NCBI GenBank assembly: GCA_963921795.1
Contig: OY997658.1
Coordinates: 46,556,415-46,620,414, forward strand
Direction: 5' to 3'
DNA from: Nannobrachium achirus
Lineage: Eukaryota; Chordata; Actinopteri; Myctophiformes; Myctophidae
Length of the DNA: 64,000 bases
Position numbers and translations under genes: made by a program. This document shows, one piece after another, positions 1-11,163 of this stretch. Position 1 is the first letter of the stretch. Every line of letters starts with the position of its first letter. The notes beneath the pieces are model-generated. The model did not search any database. It was not told where the DNA came from and saw only the letters and a list, made by a program, of their open reading frames with translations.

Positions 1-525
<525 letters not shown>

Positions 526-914
526 AGGGATGGACTTGGGAGGGAGAGTGAGATAGAGAGAGACGGAATACTAGCCCTGTTCAAGGAGGCACAGATCTCA
601 TTATTTTTACCCAAAATGTGCACTTGCCCGGTCGGGCAACCCAGTAGCAAACTTTACCTGTCCAACCTCTTTTTTTACTTGCCACGGACAGTCGGGCAAC
701 CGTTAGTGTCAATGTCTGTGAGATGTTTTAATTATAACCACATTAATAAAGTTTGTAAATACATCAAAGATGCGATTATAATCCATTTCTAATGGATAAA
801 GCCTTGGCCTGGATGAGAGGTCATCAGGTGGTACCCAACCTTCTTAAAGTGTTTCGACCCTTATCCACAACACTCTCCAGTTGGCGGGTTAGCAGTGATT
901 GGCCAAATCACTAC

Positions 915-1600
915 CCCTCTCATCCAGGCTTCCAGCTATTGTCCTCTCTTTTATGCCAGAGCCAACAGGAGGCTCTCTCTGCCGCTTCTCCCAGCCTACT
1001 AACGGCTGTTTTCCACAAGTGGCCTCTCAATCCGACCTTTGTCAACAGATTCCACACTGGAATCCTCGACATCCAACTTCCACTGTCATCAGCCATGATG
1101 TCCACCCCTTGTCCCGGCAGTCCTGGAAAAGCTGTTGGTACTTGGTTTTCTTTCTCTCTGCCGCTTCCTCGCAGCCCTCCTCCCACGGGACGGTTAGTTC
1201 CACCAGGATGATCTTCTTTCCCTCTGGAGACCACATAATTATGTCGGGTCTCCGTTTGGTGGACAGTACCGCCTCTGGGAAGTGGAGATTCCTCCCCAGG
1301 TTGACCCCCATCTCTCAACTCTGGGCCGACTGCAGGAGGTTTTGCTTGGCTTGGCCTTGGACGACTGGTCTATGACCCTCTCTCACGAAGGTTATGTTGC
1401 TCGGCAGTGGTCTAGTTTTGCCTGGATGTTTCTTTCTCCGCTCTTGCTCCAAGATGTCTGCGAGCAGTGCCAACACCTCGTCATGGCGCCACCTATATCT
1501 TCCCTGGGTCAATGCTGTTTTGCACCCGGAAAGACGTTTGTGCATTTATGGCATATAAAACCATTGTTAAAGGAAGTTTTGTGCGTTTTTGGCAGTAAGA
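915..1600 (-). pseudogene. Degenerate C-terminal part of a LINE with a PD-(D/E)XK-like motif
   Basis: The minus strand reads as a decayed protein C-terminus. Residues around RWRHDEVL (about 1500-1480) lead through RPDIIMWSP to VELTVPWEE (about 1255-1195) and VEVGCRGF (about 1075-1055). Pro-Asp followed after 14 residues by Glu-Leu-Thr looks like a PD-(D/E)XK nuclease core, as found near the C-terminus of restriction-like-endonuclease LINEs (R2/R4/Hero-like). That assignment is inference from memory of such proteins. Two breaks are visible: an in-frame TGA at 1315-1317 where relatives have Trp (before Glu-Met), and a frameshift near 1055-1060, after which the frame continues to a stop near 920. 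It is a dead fragment with no start and no upstream reverse transcriptase in the window. It ends close to the left boundary of the tandem duplication. Confidence 0.6.
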
Positions 1601-2028
1601 GAGTCCAGCTTGTCACACCTGGGTTATGAAGTTGGTCTGAACAAACCTCGTTGCCCATCCCTTCAATGGAGACAGGGTGGAGGCCTGGACTTCTGACAGT
1701 CCACCACCACCTCCTAGGTCATGGAAGTGTTCCGTTGGAGCTGTCTTGCACCAACCACGTCCTCAAGCAGGCCCCTGTACTCCCCTTTCTGCCCAGTTGT
1801 GCATGTGACATGACTCAGAGTTATAATTGATGTGTGAGATGTACTGTATAGTGTGAGCAGCAAGGAGAGGATGGTCCCCTGTGAGGCCTGGGATTACTCA
1901 CCACTGTCGGAGGCATGCACAGTCACACAACCTTAAAGGGCAACTTTGGTTTTTTACAACAAGGGTTCATATTTGAGGTTGTAATTAGAGAAAAGAAAAG
2001 ATGAGTGTTAACATGTTTTCATTTACTG

Positions 2029-2317
2029 CTTTCTATCGTTTTAGCCATTTTAGCGAGTTTGATTTCAGTGGTTGGGGGCATGCTTACAAGTTGCTAAATA
2101 TGTTTTTTTAGACACAATAAGCCCATTCCCAACATGCACCGCAATCTTTCATGGTTAGTTCATGGTTAGTTGTGACTTATGGGGGTTAGTACTGTTACTG
2201 TAAATACTAATAAAAAATTTGCCGGCTCATTGTGTCTAAAAAGCCATATTTATCCACTTGGACGCATGCCCCACCCACTGAAATCAAACTCGCTAAAATG
2301 GATGAAACGATAGAAAG
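2029..2317. repeat. Foldback sequence, 95-bp arms
   Basis: Left arm 2029-2123 and right arm 2224-2317 are near-perfect inverted copies sharing, for example, TTTAGCGAGTTTGATTTCAG, with a loop of about 100 nt. A duplicate is at 6948-7236. It would fold into a long hairpin typical of a foldback MITE. Confidence 0.85.
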
Positions 2318-2397
2318 AAGTAGGGATGTAGTGGGGCGTACACGCGGGGGTACGGCGTGTACTCACTTCTCACACCCCCGAAAAAGAATTGGGGGTA

Positions 2398-3252
2398 GAA
2401 ATGCTCATAAAAGCAGTAGCGCCTACTGTACCGCAGACAGACTGACAGAGTCAAGGCAGAGCAGACTGTACACCGATTGGTTGTAATATCGCCATGACAA
2501 CCAACTACCAACCAACAAGCTGACTGCCCCTTCGGGCTATGGGATTAAACGATTGTCCAACCAACAACAACAGACAGTTCTGTTTAATTACTTCTTCAAA
2601 TTTGAGGCGCGCAGTCAGTTTGGGGTGTTTTGATTTTTTTACCTTGAAAAAAAAAAACATCACAAGGATGCAACTGGGACGTATCATCAGTGATGTAGCC
2701 TGGGGTCAACGGGTGTTTCGGGTCTCGCAACATCATACACCCTCGCCCAGGTGACCCAGCCGGGGTTGATCAAGTCCCGACTTACGTCCCAGTAGCTATC
2801 CACGATCAGTCCTATTAGGGAAAGACAGGGTCACTCAATGTGCTGCACCGGAACTACTCTGCCGGGATTGGGGGTACTATTCTGGCGCGTGGAAGAACTA
2901 GGCTCTATGGGTTGACTCCTGGCCGGGCTCCTCCTACGTCTCACCAGGTCTTCTCCTGCTCTCACCAGGTTCAGAACCTGTGCGTTGCACCAGACCCCAA
3001 TCCAAACATTCCATTCAGCTGCTGCAGTTGAATGGCCCTCCTAAAGGCCTCACCGTGGATTTGTTGGGCTTCTTCCTCACGGAAGACACAGGCTGGGGCG
3101 CTAACCCAACCTGCTCCCCGGTGCCGTCTAAATTCCGGCCGTCAACCGAGTCTCCGGTGGTCACCAAACTATTCCTGGTTGTCACATAGTCTATTCCTAT
3201 GAGCCACTATAAATAGAACTAATAATGAAAATTTCACAAGAATTGCATGTTT
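2398..3252. other. No gene seen; unassigned repeat-like DNA
   Basis: Part of the block present only in duplication copy 1. The stretch 2690-3190 is GC-richer than its surroundings and has a repeat-like look, but no frame with a recognisable domain was found on either strand. Confidence 0.4.
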
Positions 3253-3300
3253 GCATGTTTGACCGGAATTATACCCGTGTATAATTCCGGTCAAACATGC
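3253..3300. repeat. Perfect 22-bp-arm hairpin
   Basis: Arms 3253-3274 and 3279-3300 are exact reverse complements around the 4-nt loop CCGT. Each arm contains TTTGACCGGAATTATA. It lies in the 2.4-kb block missing from duplication copy 2. Confidence 0.95.
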
Positions 3301-4118
3301 AGACTCCACCACACCAGCACTACAACGGCGACTCCACTTTATTGTGCACGCTGCATCTCATCAGCTGTGATTAACAGTGAGTAAACATAATTTCTTCTGG
3401 TGGGCTGGTGGCTGTGTTAAGACAGCCTATATTAAACCTATTATATTAAGCCTTAAACGGTTCTGTTCTGACGCCGTACAATAACCTTGTGAAATCTCTC
3501 TTGTGAAATGTCTCTAGGATATGTTGATATTATTATATTACAGGTCGTTCTGACCCAGCAATTGGTTGAAATAGGCTCTCCAGCTGTGCTGAAATGAGCA
3601 TGATTGACAGCAGATGGTAATAGAAGATTTAGAGACACAGTATTTTCTGAGGTGGTAGGCCTACTTGGTGTAAAAAGGTTGAGAACCACTGGTCTATATC
3701 AAGGCTATTTCTGCCGCCGCGCAGACCCGTTTTGGATACAATTACAACCCCACCGAAAACGCCTCGTGCACGCGAATTGGTGCGCGTGCATGCGCATTGG
3801 CGCGCATGGCTGGGCATTGGCGCGCGTGCATGTGCATGTGTGGGACGTCCCCCCACTTCAAAATTTAGCACTACAACACTGGAAAGAAGTAAATTAAAAC
3901 ATTTTAACACTCATGTTTTCTTTTCTCTAATTACAATCTCAAATATGAACCCTTGTTCTGTCTCCACAGAAAGCATTTTTTAGAGTGACAGAGCAATTTA
4001 TGCGTGTCTTTAACATTGAAAGGCATGGCAGACAAGCGCAAAAAAAAACACTTTTTGTTTTTGTGGCCCTGACATTACATAGAGAGATCTGGGACTTGTA
4101 TCTTGGTCGCATTCCTAA

Positions 4119-4477
4119 GACAAAATTTTGATTATTGTGACCGAAGGTCGCAGTTTACCATGAGAAATGTCACAGCTTGTCTCTGTGTGTGTACACATTT
4201 TTACAGTCTATGGGTTGGTTCCCTTGACACATCACTGTGACATCACAGGTGATATCACAGGTGACATCACCTATGTAAAAGTCCATATATGGGTATACGC
4301 CAGATTCCCTTTTATGCCCATATATGAAGATCCATATCTCCATATACAGTACATGGATCTCCATATATGGGTAACAGGGGTCTCCATATATGGGTAACTG
4401 GTCCGATATACATCACTGGCCTGATGGCCAAGATATGGTGCGACGGTTGCTTGTCGCCCTGAGGCGTCTTACTAGTA
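4119..4477 (+). mobile_element. Helitron-like non-autonomous element (family H1)
   Basis: The left end holds TTATTGTGACCGAAGGTCGCAG-type sequence with a small GCGACC/GGTCGC hairpin. The right end reads CGCCCTGAGGCG then TCTTACTAGT, matching the CTRRT 3' terminus of Helitrons, preceded by a hairpin built on GCGAC/GTCGC. The body carries repeated CCATATATGG motifs. Relatives occur at 10030-10790, 15070-15596 and 18245-18450. No Rep/helicase frame is present. The precise 5' base is uncertain. Confidence 0.6.
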
Positions 4478-4883
4478 TAGTTCTGAACCATACTATACCC
4501 TATTACCATGTACCCTCAACACCCCGCTTCCGTTGTACTTTGGACAGCACAGGCCCTGAGCCTGCCTGGGCAAAGCCTTCTGACCAGTTCTGTTATGAAG
4601 AGTAGGGGATGGCAGTGTTGGGGGGACTGGAGGGTTAATGGGCTGGCAGCTGTCAGGTGGGGAGTGTAGAGGTGGTGTCGGGTGAGGGGAGTTTGAGCAT
4701 CAGCTGTGGGTTATATAGCTCAGTGGTTCTCAAAGAGGTCCTGGCACCTTCCAGGGTCCTTGAGGGGGTTCCAGAGGGTCCCTAGCAAAATTGTGTAAAA
4801 TTCGGTTTAGCCACTATATACATTATAAACATTGCGATTTGAAAATCTTGGGGGGAAAAAGTGAAAAATCTAGAATATATATT

Positions 4884-5303
4884 AAAAAATCACACCCAAT
4901 GTGAAGTGAGCGGTGGTCGTGCTTGCAAAACATCTTCAGACTAGGATTTAAGTCTAGGATGTACAGGCTATGCTACACACACATTTTGCTATGGCAAAAC
5001 ACTGAGGAAAAAGGCTACAGACATATGACATATGACATCACTAGACAAACATGATGCTACGCACACACATTTTACTATGGCAAAACGCTGAGGAAAAAGG
5101 CTACGGACACACGCACAGCTACGGACACACACACATTTTGCTATGGTAGAACGCTGAGGAAAAAGGCTACAGACATACGACATATAACATCACTAGACAA
5201 ACATGATGCTACGCACACACATTTTACTATGGCAAAATGCTGAGGAAAAAGGCTACGGACACACGCACAGCCACTTATAGGAGTGGTTTGCACCGCTCAA
5301 AAA
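4884..5303 (-). mobile_element. HINE/Helentron-like element (family H3)
   Basis: Read on the minus strand it starts with TTTTTGAGCGGTG and ends with CCACCGCTCA, then a TCACA/TGTGA hairpin and a T-run. The GAGCGGTGG/CCACCGCTC pair is a subterminal inverted repeat. Copies occur at 7380-7797, 39976-40652 and 59644-59988. Non-autonomous; no coding potential. Confidence 0.6.
4982..5275. repeat. Two-level tandem repeat, 152-bp dimer
   Basis: The motif CATTTTGCTATGGCAAAAC recurs at 4982, 5068, 5134 and 5220, spaced 86, 66 and 86 bp. Monomers of 86 and 66 bp therefore form a 152-bp higher-order unit present about twice. The corresponding array in duplication copy 2 is at about 7467-7775. Confidence 0.85.
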
Positions 5304-6231
5304 TGTACAACACAAATCTTGCAAAAAGTATTTTTTAGATGGTGGTCTGTTTCAATATATACATATCAATTTTGGGGGTCCTTGACATGAAAAGGTTTGA
5401 GAACCACAGGTAGTGTATACAGTCACTTTCGCCGACATTTACGCGTTTTCAGATTTTACCGCACTATGCGCCACATACGGATACGTGTTTATGTGTATAT
5501 CAGTCTTTTCATTGTTTAATATCAGACGGCCGTCTGATACACCCCGCAGTAATGCAGGGAATTCCCATGATCCTTCGGGAGGTGCAGTTATCCGGGCATC
5601 TGGTTTGCGAGGAGTCTAATGTTCCCTGTTCTTTGCAAAAGGTTCACGCCCCTCGTGGCTTGTGAGCTTGGAAGCAACGAATCTGAGCACAACGGTGGGG
5701 GCCGAGAGTTGGGGGGGACAAAGATTTACTATTCTGGTCCCCTGGTTTACAACTTCTAACGGCGCTGAGTCGGCTCAGGCGACCTTCACAACGCTCGACA
5801 CAGCGACTTGCTCGCTACCACTCGCTCAGCGGTTTCTCATGTGGCTCAAGGTCGCCTGAGACGGCACGCCGCCGTCATGTGAGGAGTGGCCTGGGGGCAT
5901 GAATCTTTTGCAAAAACCTGGGTTATGAAGTTGGTCTGAACAAACCTCGTTGCCCATCCCTTCAATGGAGACAGGGTGGAGGCCTGGACTTCTGACAGTC
6001 CACCACCACCTCCTAGGTCATGGAAGTGTTCCGTTGGAGCTGTCTTGCACCAACCACGTCCTCAAGCAGGCCCCTGTACTCCCCTTTCTGCCCAGTTGTG
6101 CATGTGACATGACTCAGAGTTATAATTGATGTGTGAGATGTACTGTATAGTGTGAGCAGCAAGGAGAGGATGGTCCCCTGTGAGGCCTGGGATTACTCAC
6201 CACTGTCGGAGGCACAGTCACACAACCTTAA

Positions 6232-6852
6232 CTGATTCACAGCCAAATCGCCAAAAATCGCCATTTTGGGGAGGGCTGAGGCAGCCAGATCGCCAAACGT
6301 CGCCTTTCTGATCATTTTCTGATTTTTTTGGTATTTTTTTGACATTTTTAGAGGTATAAATGACCATTCTAGCTTCATATAAGCTTCAGCAATGATATTC
6401 CGATGGAAATGACGTCATCGCCGGAAACCGGAAATCGAGCGTGTCTCCCATGCACACAAGCATATTTTTTTACATTGGAAGCCATTACAGCAACTCCGCT
6501 CTATCTCATGATCAAAACGTCGGATTTTGATCCGGTTTGAAGTCTCTGTGCGTCTATTGGGCATCTAAGGCACATAGTCGATAATTTTTTAAGACAATCA
6601 GGCGCGCGTATGGCGTGCACGGGTCCCGTGCCGTTCCATGCTAACGCTAATGCTAAGTGGATGGACTGGTTGCTAATTTGAGGCCTTCTAGCAATCGCCA
6701 GAGACCTTAATCGTTGGCGACATCTAGTGTACACTATATAGACTACAGCCTACCAAAATGTCATGCATATGAGGGAGATCTACTGTGACTCTGAAAAATT
6801 AATAATATTCCTGGCAGTATAGGCGCAAAAACATATTGTAAATGGCTGTGAG
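6232..6852. mobile_element. 621-bp non-autonomous DNA transposon, TAA target duplication
   Basis: Comparison with copy 1 defines the insertion: the empty site at 1931-1940 reads CCTTAAAGGG, while copy 2 has CCTTAA at 6226-6231 and TAAAGGG from 6853. The 3-bp duplication TAA fits the TWA target of PIF/Harbinger elements. The ends share an imperfect inverted repeat built on CACAGCC (left CTGATTCACAGCC, right GGCTGTGAG). No transposase frame, so it is a MITE-type derivative. Confidence 0.8.
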
Positions 6853-6947
6853 TAAAGGGCAACTTTGTTTTTTTACAACAAGGGTTCATATTTGAGATTG
6901 TAATTAGAGAAAAGAAAAGATGAGTGTTAACATGTTTTCATTTACTG

Positions 6948-7236
6948 CTTTCTATCGTTTTAGCCATTTTAGCGAGTTTGATTTCAGTGGTTGGGGGCAT
7001 GCTTACAAGTTGCTAAATATGTTTTTTTAGACACAATAAGCCCATTCCCAACATGCACCGCAATCTTTCATGGTTAGTTCATGGTTAGTTGTGACTTATG
7101 GGGGTTAGTACTGTTACTGTAAATACTAATAAATAATTTGCCGGCTCATTTTGTCTAAAAAGCCATATTTATCCACTTGGACGCATGCCCCACCCACTGA
7201 AATCAAACTCGCTAAAATGGATGAAACGATAGAAAG
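6948..7236. repeat. Foldback sequence, second copy
   Basis: Copy of the 2029-2317 hairpin inside duplication copy 2. Arms are at about 6948-7042 and 7143-7236. A few substitutions separate the two copies. Confidence 0.85.
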
Positions 7237-7379
7237 AAGTAGGGATGTAGTGGGGCGTACACGCGGGGGTACGGCGTGTACTCACTTCTCACACCCCCGA
7301 AAAAGAATTGGGGGTACATTATAAACATTGCGATTTGAAAATCTTGGGGGGAAAAAGTGAAAAATCTAGAATATATATT

Positions 7380-7797
7380 AAAAAATCACACCCAATGTGA
7401 AGTGAGCGGTGGTCGTGCTTGCATAACATCTTCAGACTAGGATTTAAGTCTAGGATGTACAGGCTATGCTACACACACACATTTTGCTATGGCAAAACAC
7501 TGAGGGAAAAGGCTACAGACATATGACATATGACATCACTAGACAAACATGATGCTACGCACACACATTTTACTATGGCAAAACGCTGAGGAAAAAGGCT
7601 ACGGACACGCACAGCTACGGACACACACATTTTTCTATGGCAGAACGCTGAGGAAAAAGGCTACAGACATACGACATATAACATCACTAGACAAACATGA
7701 TGCTACGCACACACATTTTACTATGGCAAAACGCTGAGGAAAAAGGCTACGGACACACGCACAGCCACTTATAGGAGCGGTTTGCACCGCTCAAAAA
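7380..7797 (-). mobile_element. HINE/Helentron-like element, duplicated copy (H3)
   Basis: Duplicate of 4884-5303 within copy 2 of the tandem duplication. It carries the same subterminal GAGCGGTGG/CCGCTC pair and the same 152-bp internal tandem structure. Confidence 0.6.
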
Positions 7798-8327
7798 TGT
7801 ACAACACAAATCTTGCAAAAAGTATTTTTTAGATGGTGGTCTGTTTCAATATATACATATCAATTTTGGGGGTCCTTGACATGAAAAGGTTTGAGAACCA
7901 CAGGTAGTGTATACAGTCACTTTCGCCGACATTTACGCGTTTTCAGATTTTACCGCACTATGCGCTACATACGGATACGCGTTTACGTGTATATCAGTCT
8001 TTTCATTGTTTAATATCAGACGGCCGTCTGATACACCCCGCAGTAATGCAGGGAATTCCCATGATCCTTCGGGAGGTGCAGTTATCCGGGCATCTGGTTT
8101 GCGAGGAGTCTAATGTTCCCTGTTCTTTGCAAAAGGTTCACGCCCCTCGTGGCTTGGGAGCTTGGAAGCAACGAATCTGAGCACAACGGTGGGGGCCGAG
8201 AGTTGGGGGGGACAAAGATTTACTATTCTGGTCCCCTGGTTTACAACTTCTAACGGCGCTGAGTCGGCTCAGGCACGCCGCCGTCATTTGAGGAGTGGCC
8301 TGGGGGCATGAAACTTTTGCAAAAACC

Positions 8328-8691
8328 GGGGAGCATTCCACTCCTCACATCTGGCTTTCCCTTCAGACCAAAGCTAGAGAATTCAGAAAAGTGGATTTAT
8401 CTAGGATTCTACTCCCAGATCATCGAAATCGTCCAGAGACGGACCATAACAGAAGAACGGATCGTCACGTTGCAGTTTTTTTCTTTACCGAGCGAAAGAG
8501 GTCATGATGTTGGATTACAAATTGCGTGTACACACACGTTGTGGTCACGCCTGTGACTTCCATAGGTCCTTCAAAATAAGGTAAAAGGATGAAAATCGCT
8601 GGCGCTTTTTTTTTGGTTAATTATGGATTTTTTGTTTTTGTTAATTATGGATTAGATTGTCCAGCCAAAAAAAGAAAGAAAAAAAAAACAC
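8328..8691. other. No gene seen
   Basis: Mixed-composition DNA just outside the duplication, with A-runs and a duplicated TTAATTATGGATT at about 8618 and 8640. No feature recognised. Confidence 0.4.
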
Positions 8692-8694
8692 TTA

Positions 8695-9037
8695 AGGGGA
8701 ACACACCGGACGTGGAGGCAGCGCGGAGGCGGCGCGGAAGTGGCGCGTCAAAACATACGGCCCCATTATTTTCAATGAACTAAGCCACACAGGCGGCGTC
8801 AGACGTGCGCAGCCACGGGTCTGCCGCCCTCGCCTGTCGCGCAGATACGCAGCTGTTCTATTTTTCCAGCGTTGCCGTGCGGTGAACATGTTCTCCCATG
8901 GTTCTTCCCACCGAGGGAAATGGATGTGCTGTGTGGCAGCGTGCCGCATCCAGTTGGGGTTACCGCGCGCCACTTCAGGTGTGTCGATACCATGACGCGC
9001 CGCTGCGCAGCCGCCCTCGTCCAGTGTGTGCTCCCCT
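8695..9037. mobile_element. 343-bp MITE, TTA target duplication
   Basis: Starts AGGGGAACACACCGGACG and ends CGTCCAGTGTGTGCTCCCCT, so the termini are inverted with a few mismatches. TTA flanks both sides (8692-8694, 9038-9040), consistent with a PIF/Harbinger-like TWA duplication. The interior is GC-rich and also partly self-complementary. No frame of interest. Confidence 0.75.
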
Positions 9038-9283
9038 TTAGTCTGTAGTGCAGCCAGTAATCCCTTTAATCTTGTCCCCTTGCAACCAATCTCAACAGTC
9101 CATCAGTGTATTTAATGTTATGTAAACAAACACAATTGACAACAATGTAAATTGGAACCAATTGCTAATCTTCAGTGATGATCATCTGCAGTGAGTTACT
9201 GGTTGCCAGGGTTCTCTTTCCTCTACAAAAGAGCTCTGATGAGTCGATTATTCAGTATGAGTGGGTTTGTGTTCTCCATGCAG

Positions 9284-9286
<3 letters not shown>

Positions 9287-9378
<92 letters not shown>

Positions 9379-9395
9379 CGCGTGTGCGTGTGCGT

Positions 9396-9437
<42 letters not shown>
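9287..9437. repeat. (TG)n microsatellite, interrupted
   Basis: About 150 bp of TG with TATG, GCGTGCGCG and TTTG interruptions, which suggests an older array than the pure ones elsewhere. Confidence 0.97.
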
Positions 9438-9439
<2 letters not shown>

Positions 9440-10029
9440 ATTCACTTTGTTTTAGAGGTGAGTCACAGTCACTTATCAAACTAGATTTCTGCACAGGACA
9501 GATACAATTTGTCTCCACTTAACCTCTTGAAGCCTCTCTTGTGAGAACAAGTCTGTGCAAGCATGAAACACAGACTGAGTCAGAACTCACAAACTGGCAG
9601 ACCTGAAGACTATAGTTATTACAGCATTATAGGTCAAATGCCAATATGCCATGGCAAAAATTGCATTTTTCAAAAGATGTTCCAACATTCCTGCAAATGC
9701 AACATTTTCAAACTTAGCAGATCTGCAAAATCACAGCATGGGCTTAATTGGATAATTAAAAGTGGTGTTTGTGTGTACTTTATTTGCTTGCTTTTGCTTA
9801 TTAGAATGAAGTTTAACATACTTAATAATTAACATTGTTAGGCAATGGTTTCCGTTGTGAGCGATGTCACATGGCCCTAAAAAAGGAGAGTGAGTGAGAT
9901 GAGAGGGAGGGAGAGAGCTGGTGCTGTGAACCGGAACCTGAACAAACTGGTCAACGCAATAACACTGGCAACGCTGGGCAAGCTGATTATCTGCTCATTG
10001 CAACCGAAGGGCCACCTGATGCTGACTCC
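9438..10029. other. No gene seen
   Basis: AT-rich DNA with no recognisable frame or repeat end. Confidence 0.4.
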
Positions 10030-10790
10030 GTCTGGACGTGTACACTTTTTTTTACAGTCTATTTGTTTGCCGCTCTGACATCACTGTGATGTCAGTGGAA
10101 CCACTTTAACAGCACGGGTTTGCCAATCTGACATCATGCTCTGACATCACTGTAATGTCAGGGGAACCACACTAACAGAATCCCTTTTATGCACATATGG
10201 AGTTCCCTGATGTCATCAATATTAAGCCCATGTCTAACAGGACTTCATATGGGAATGCCGATATATGGAGGCCACATAACACACTAACAGAATCCATATA
10301 TTTATAACTAATCAATGTCTTAATTCATGAATACGTAGGATAGGCATTCACAAGCTTTCAGCTTCTGCCTATTCCTTTTCATCACCTGTAACAATGATTA
10401 TATGAATGTATGACCTGTATTAAAGTATGAGATGATCAAATAAACTAAACTAAACTAAACTAATATATGGCCAAGGCAGATGGCCAAGACAGCCCATATC
10501 TGTGTGGCTGGTTCTACAGACAGGGATCTCCATGGATGGGCATAAAAAGGAATTTTATGTATGATGTCAGATGTCATAGATGTCATAGAACTTTAACATA
10601 ACGAATAACTGAGCAAGCATGTTTGGGCTCTCACAGCATATCTCCATATAGAGTACATGGATCTGCATATATGGGTACCAGGGGTCTCCATAATGGGTAA
10701 CTGGTCCGATATACATCACTGGCCAGATGGCCAAGACATGGCGTGACCTCGCCCTTTAGGGCAAGTTCGCTTGTCACCCTATTTATACTG
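10030..10790 (+). mobile_element. Helitron-like element (H1 relative) interrupted by a LINE tail
   Basis: Shares TACAGTCTATTTGTTTG, GACATCACTGTGATGTCA repeats, ATATATGG motifs and ATATACATCACTGGCC with 4119-4477. The CTAGT end is missing or altered near 10785. At about 10310-10475 it is interrupted by AT-rich sequence ending in AATAAACTAAACTAAACTAA, which resembles a LINE 3' tail with a short tandem repeat. Confidence 0.5.
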
Positions 10791-11163
10791 TACTGTACTG
10801 TGTGTGCGTGTGCGTGCGTGCTTGTGTGCGCGTGTGTGCATAATCTAAAGCTACATTATATACAAGTAACACACCGCAAGGGCGAGTAGCGACCGCCAGG
10901 TCACGCTGAAACAACAGAGCTTTGTGTGGCACGTCGCTCGTTACCTATCGTAAGGCGCGTCGCTGATTGCCCACAGCTGGGGTGCTGCTAGCATGACACA
11001 TTCACTGACGGCCGGACTATTTTTATAATTTAATAATTAATTTTAATAATAAAGGAACGGTTATGGACAGCAACAATATAGTAAATAATTATGGACGTTA
11101 TGGACTTTATAGACTGTACACAATTTACAGGGCGTACAGATGTTGTTTTATTGCATTACTATA
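10791..11163. other. GC-clustered and AT-rich DNA, no gene seen
   Basis: Contains a short GT-rich stretch (about 10800-10840) and GTCGC-rich sequence near 10880-10960 that recalls Helitron H1 subterminal motifs. No frame. Confidence 0.35.

Larger units (their letters stand above)
1937..3965. mobile_element. Candidate element with about 70-bp inverted ends
   Basis: The stretch from about 1957 to 2016 (ACAAGGGTTCATATTTGAG through TAATTAGAGAAAAG to GTTAACATG) recurs inverted at about 3896-3957. The outermost AAAGGGCAACTTTGG at 1936 has no partner on the right, so the right end is eroded or the boundaries differ. No transposase frame lies between the arms. Only the left end is present in duplicated copy 2 (6856 onward). 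Confidence 0.55.
4721..5409. mobile_element. hAT-like element remnant with a nested element
   Basis: Begins CAGTGGTTCTCAAAG and ends TTTGAGAACCAC, which are inverted and match common hAT termini. No clean 8-bp target duplication is visible. It hosts the hairpin-ended element at 4884-5303. Confidence 0.55.
1617..5915. repeat. Tandem segmental duplication, copy 1 (4.3 kb)
   Basis: This segment is repeated directly at 5916-8327. Homologous blocks in order are 1617-1936, 1937-2397 and about 4819-5915, matching 5916-6231, 6856-7316 and about 7317-8327. Only scattered substitutions separate them, so identity is very high by eye. Copy 1 keeps a 2.4-kb middle (2398-4818) that is absent from copy 2, and about 80 bp near 5780-5862 that copy 2 also lacks. 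The three junctions share only the trinucleotide ACC (1617-1619, 5916-5918, 8325-8327). Confidence 0.9.
5916..8327. repeat. Tandem segmental duplication, copy 2 (2.4 kb)
   Basis: Direct repeat of 1617-5915. It differs by a 621-bp insertion at 6232-6852, by absence of the 2.4-kb block corresponding to 2398-4818 (junction at about 7316, where both sides share only TA), and by a short deletion near 8275. The next base past 8327 leaves homology. Confidence 0.9.
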
